Shown here piece after piece: positions 62,553-64,000 of a stretch of 64,000 nucleotides of DNA. The stretch is from an uncultured Bacteroides sp. Lineage in GTDB: Bacteria; Bacteroidota; Bacteroidia; Bacteroidales; Bacteroidaceae. The position numbers were made by a program, and so were the translations under genes. The DNA is taken from the NCBI RefSeq assembly GCF_947632445.1, contig NZ_CANRPM010000001.1, positions 1-64,000 of the forward strand, read 5' to 3'. The notes beneath the pieces were generated by a model. That model saw only the letters and a list, made by a program, of their open reading frames with translations, had not been told where the DNA came from and did not search any database. Each line of letters starts with the position of its first letter. Position 1 is the stretch's first letter.

Positions 62553-63314
62553 ATGAAAATAGCACTTATCGGTTATGGCAAGATGGGCAAGGAAATAGAA
62601 CGCATTGCCCGCAGCCGCGGACACGAAATCGTCTGCATCATCGACATCGACAATCAGGAAGACTTCCGGTCTGAAGCCTTCCGCTCGGCCGACGTGGCCA
62701 TCGAGTTCACCAATCCCAAGGCTGCCTACGGCAACTACATAAAGGCATTCGAGGCGGGCGTGAAGCTCGTATCGGGCAGCACGGGCTGGTTAGAAGAACA
62801 CGGTGAGGAAGTGCGCCGCCTCTGCACCGAGGGTGGACGAACGCTGTTCTGGTCGAGCAACTTCAGCTTAGGCGTGACCATCTTCTCGGCCGTCAACAAG
62901 TATTTAGCCAAGATTATGAACCAGTTCCCCGGCTATGACGTCAGCATGAGCGAGACGCATCACATCCACAAACTGGATGCCCCGAGCGGTACCGCCATCA
63001 CCCTGGCCGAAAGTATCCTCGAAAACCTTGACCGCAAGTCATGCTGGGTGAAGGGTACACTCCGGGCACCCGACGGCACCGTGACGGGCACCACTGCCTG
63101 CGCTGCCGACGAACTGCCCGTCAGCTCTATCCGCGAGGGCGAAGTACCGGGCATCCACAGCATCCGCTACGACTCCGAAGCCGACAGCATCACCATCACC
63201 CACGACGCCAAGAACCGCAGCGGCTTCGCCCTGGGCGCCGTACTGGCCGCCGAATATACCGCCACACACGAAGGCTTCCTGGGGATGAACGACTTATTCC
63301 CGTTTCTGAAATGA
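62553..63314 (+). CDS. dapB: 4-hydroxy-tetrahydrodipicolinate reductase
   Basis: Reduces 4-hydroxy-tetrahydrodipicolinate in lysine and diaminopimelate synthesis. The 253-residue protein begins MKIALIGYGKMGKEIERIAR (NAD(P)H-binding GYGKMG), contains VSGSTGW, SSNFSLGVTIF and the SETHHIHKLDAPSGTA substrate-binding motif. It is followed 16 bases later by lepB, a frequent Bacteroidota arrangement. Confidence 0.96.
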   Translation: MKIALIGYGKMGKEIERIARSRGHEIVCIIDIDNQEDFRSEAFRSADVAIEFTNPKAAYGNYIKAFEAGVKLVSGSTGWLEEHGEEVRRLCTEGGRTLFWSSNFSLGVTIFSAVNKYLAKIMNQFPGYDVSMSETHHIHKLDAPSGTAITLAESILENLDRKSCWVKGTLRAPDGTVTGTTACAADELPVSSIREGEVPGIHSIRYDSEADSITITHDAKNRSGFALGAVLAAEYTATHEGFLGMNDLFPFLK

Positions 63315-63330
63315 ACAAACATAACAAGCC

Positions 63331-64000
63331 ATGAAACAAGTATCACGCAAACAATGGATCAAGTTCAGCATCGTCACACTGCTCTATCTGCTCTTCCTCC
63401 TGTGGGTCAGGAGCTGGTGGGGACTGGTGGCCGTGCCTCTCATCTATGACATCTACATCACCAAGAAGATACCCTGGAACTGGTGGAGGAAGTCCGAGAA
63501 CGCTGCCGTGCACAGTGTCATGAGCTGGGTGGACGCCATCGTATTCGCCTTAGTAGCCGTCTACTTCGTCAACATCTACCTCTTCCAAAACTACCAGATA
63601 CCGTCATCGTCATTGGAGAAATCGCTGCTCGTGGGCGACTTCCTGTACGTAAGCAAGGTGAGCTACGGGCCGCGCGTACCCAACACGCCGCTCTCCATGC
63701 CCCTGACCCAGCACACGCTGCCCGTGTTCAACTGCAAGTCGTACATCGAATGGCCGCAATGGAAATATAAGCGTGTGCCGGGTTTCGGACGGGTGAAGCT
63801 GAACGACATCGTGGTGTTCAACTTCCCTGCGGGCGACACCGTAGCCACCAACTTCCAGCAGACCGACTTCTACAGCCTGGCCTATAGCGAAGGACAGCGT
63901 GTCTATCCGAAACAAGTCGACATGGACAGCCTGACACGCCAACAGCAACGGGCCGTCTACGACCTGTACTATGCGGCAGGCCGTAACCTCATCCTGTCCA
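63331..64000 (+). CDS. lepB: signal peptidase I, N-terminal part (runs off the window)
   Basis: Open from the ATG at 63331 to the last base with no stop codon. It has an N-terminal membrane region (FSIVTLLYLLFLLWVRSWWG), a second helix (VFALVAVYFVNIYLFQNY) and the catalytic segment IPSSSLEKSLLVGDFLYVSK with the nucleophile Ser. Downstream the GDTVATNFQQ and NDIVVFNFP segments match the family. The Lys-containing catalytic box is probably beyond the window. Confidence 0.9.
   Translation, partial: MKQVSRKQWIKFSIVTLLYLLFLLWVRSWWGLVAVPLIYDIYITKKIPWNWWRKSENAAVHSVMSWVDAIVFALVAVYFVNIYLFQNYQIPSSSLEKSLLVGDFLYVSKVSYGPRVPNTPLSMPLTQHTLPVFNCKSYIEWPQWKYKRVPGFGRVKLNDIVVFNFPAGDTVATNFQQTDFYSLAYSEGQRVYPKQVDMDSLTRQQQRAVYDLYYAAGRNLILS

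Noticed and set aside
1-64000. CRISPR array, tRNA or rRNA genes
   Set aside because: Looked for evenly spaced direct repeats and typical tRNA T-loop and acceptor features; none was seen. The short repeats found are palindromic and irregular.

Overview
The window looks like a chromosomal segment from a gut Bacteroidota, most likely Bacteroides or a close relative. The evidence is a SusC/SusD pair, many lipoproteins and outer-membrane barrels, Bacteroidota-type promoters (TAnnTTTG with an upstream TTG about 19-21 bases away), a Mfa/FimA-type fimbrial operon, Bacteroidota-restricted families (DUF2723, DUF2851, DUF3098, DUF3108, DUF4271), and housekeeping order such as uppP-truB-queA and hemD-rnpA-yidD. 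No tRNA or rRNA gene and no CRISPR array was seen. All family names come from reading the sequence; no database search was run.

Layout. 1-1064 is gene-free and repeat-rich. 1065-5701 is a SusC/SusD pair without visible enzymes or regulators. 5950-13886 is core metabolism: a flavin-binding PPOX protein, cysE, a THUMP rRNA methyltransferase, a dipeptidyl peptidase IV, purD, a membrane protein and a YqaA-type DedA-like protein. 13869-29277 is an AT-rich 15.4-kb island at the 3' end of the YqaA gene, bounded by a 29-base direct repeat with one mismatch. 29369-36307 returns to core genes: znuA and znuC (no znuB), an SGNH hydrolase, a large DUF2723 membrane protein and a polysaccharide deacetylase. 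36629-42275 is a four-gene minus-strand fimbrial operon, flanked by duplicated sequence that includes a decayed start of the methyltransferase gene on its right side. 42790-64000 is dense core: methyltransferase-ftsX-DUF3098-uppP-truB-queA-folK-nuclease, metK behind a SAM-II-like riboswitch, LOG-DUF4271-hemD-rnpA-yidD-tatD, tyrS, an NahK-like kinase, envelope proteins, DUF2851, dapB and a truncated lepB.

The most interesting part is the island operon (about 14.0-26.9 kb), read in one direction with overlaps or very short gaps. In order it encodes a secreted protein, a lipocalin-like lipoprotein, a BioB/HydE-like radical SAM enzyme, a HemN-like radical SAM enzyme, a signal-peptide-bearing protein made of two tandem SAM-methyltransferase units, an outer-membrane barrel, an EamA/DMT transporter, a TonB-receptor-like protein, two paralogous envelope proteins around a second barrel, a HAD hydrolase and a 42-codon ORF ending in Gly-Gly-Cys. 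I do not recognise this set as a described system. It reads as a radical-SAM and methylation pathway coupled to envelope export or uptake. The right side of the island is degraded: a YczE-like fragment, an ORF6N gene with a frameshift and a nonsense codon, and an XRE regulator. No integrase was found.

Other notable features are a dispersed palindromic repeat family at three loci, with an apparent empty site inside the window, a nine-C tract near the fimbrial promoter, and the likely SAM-II riboswitch before metK.
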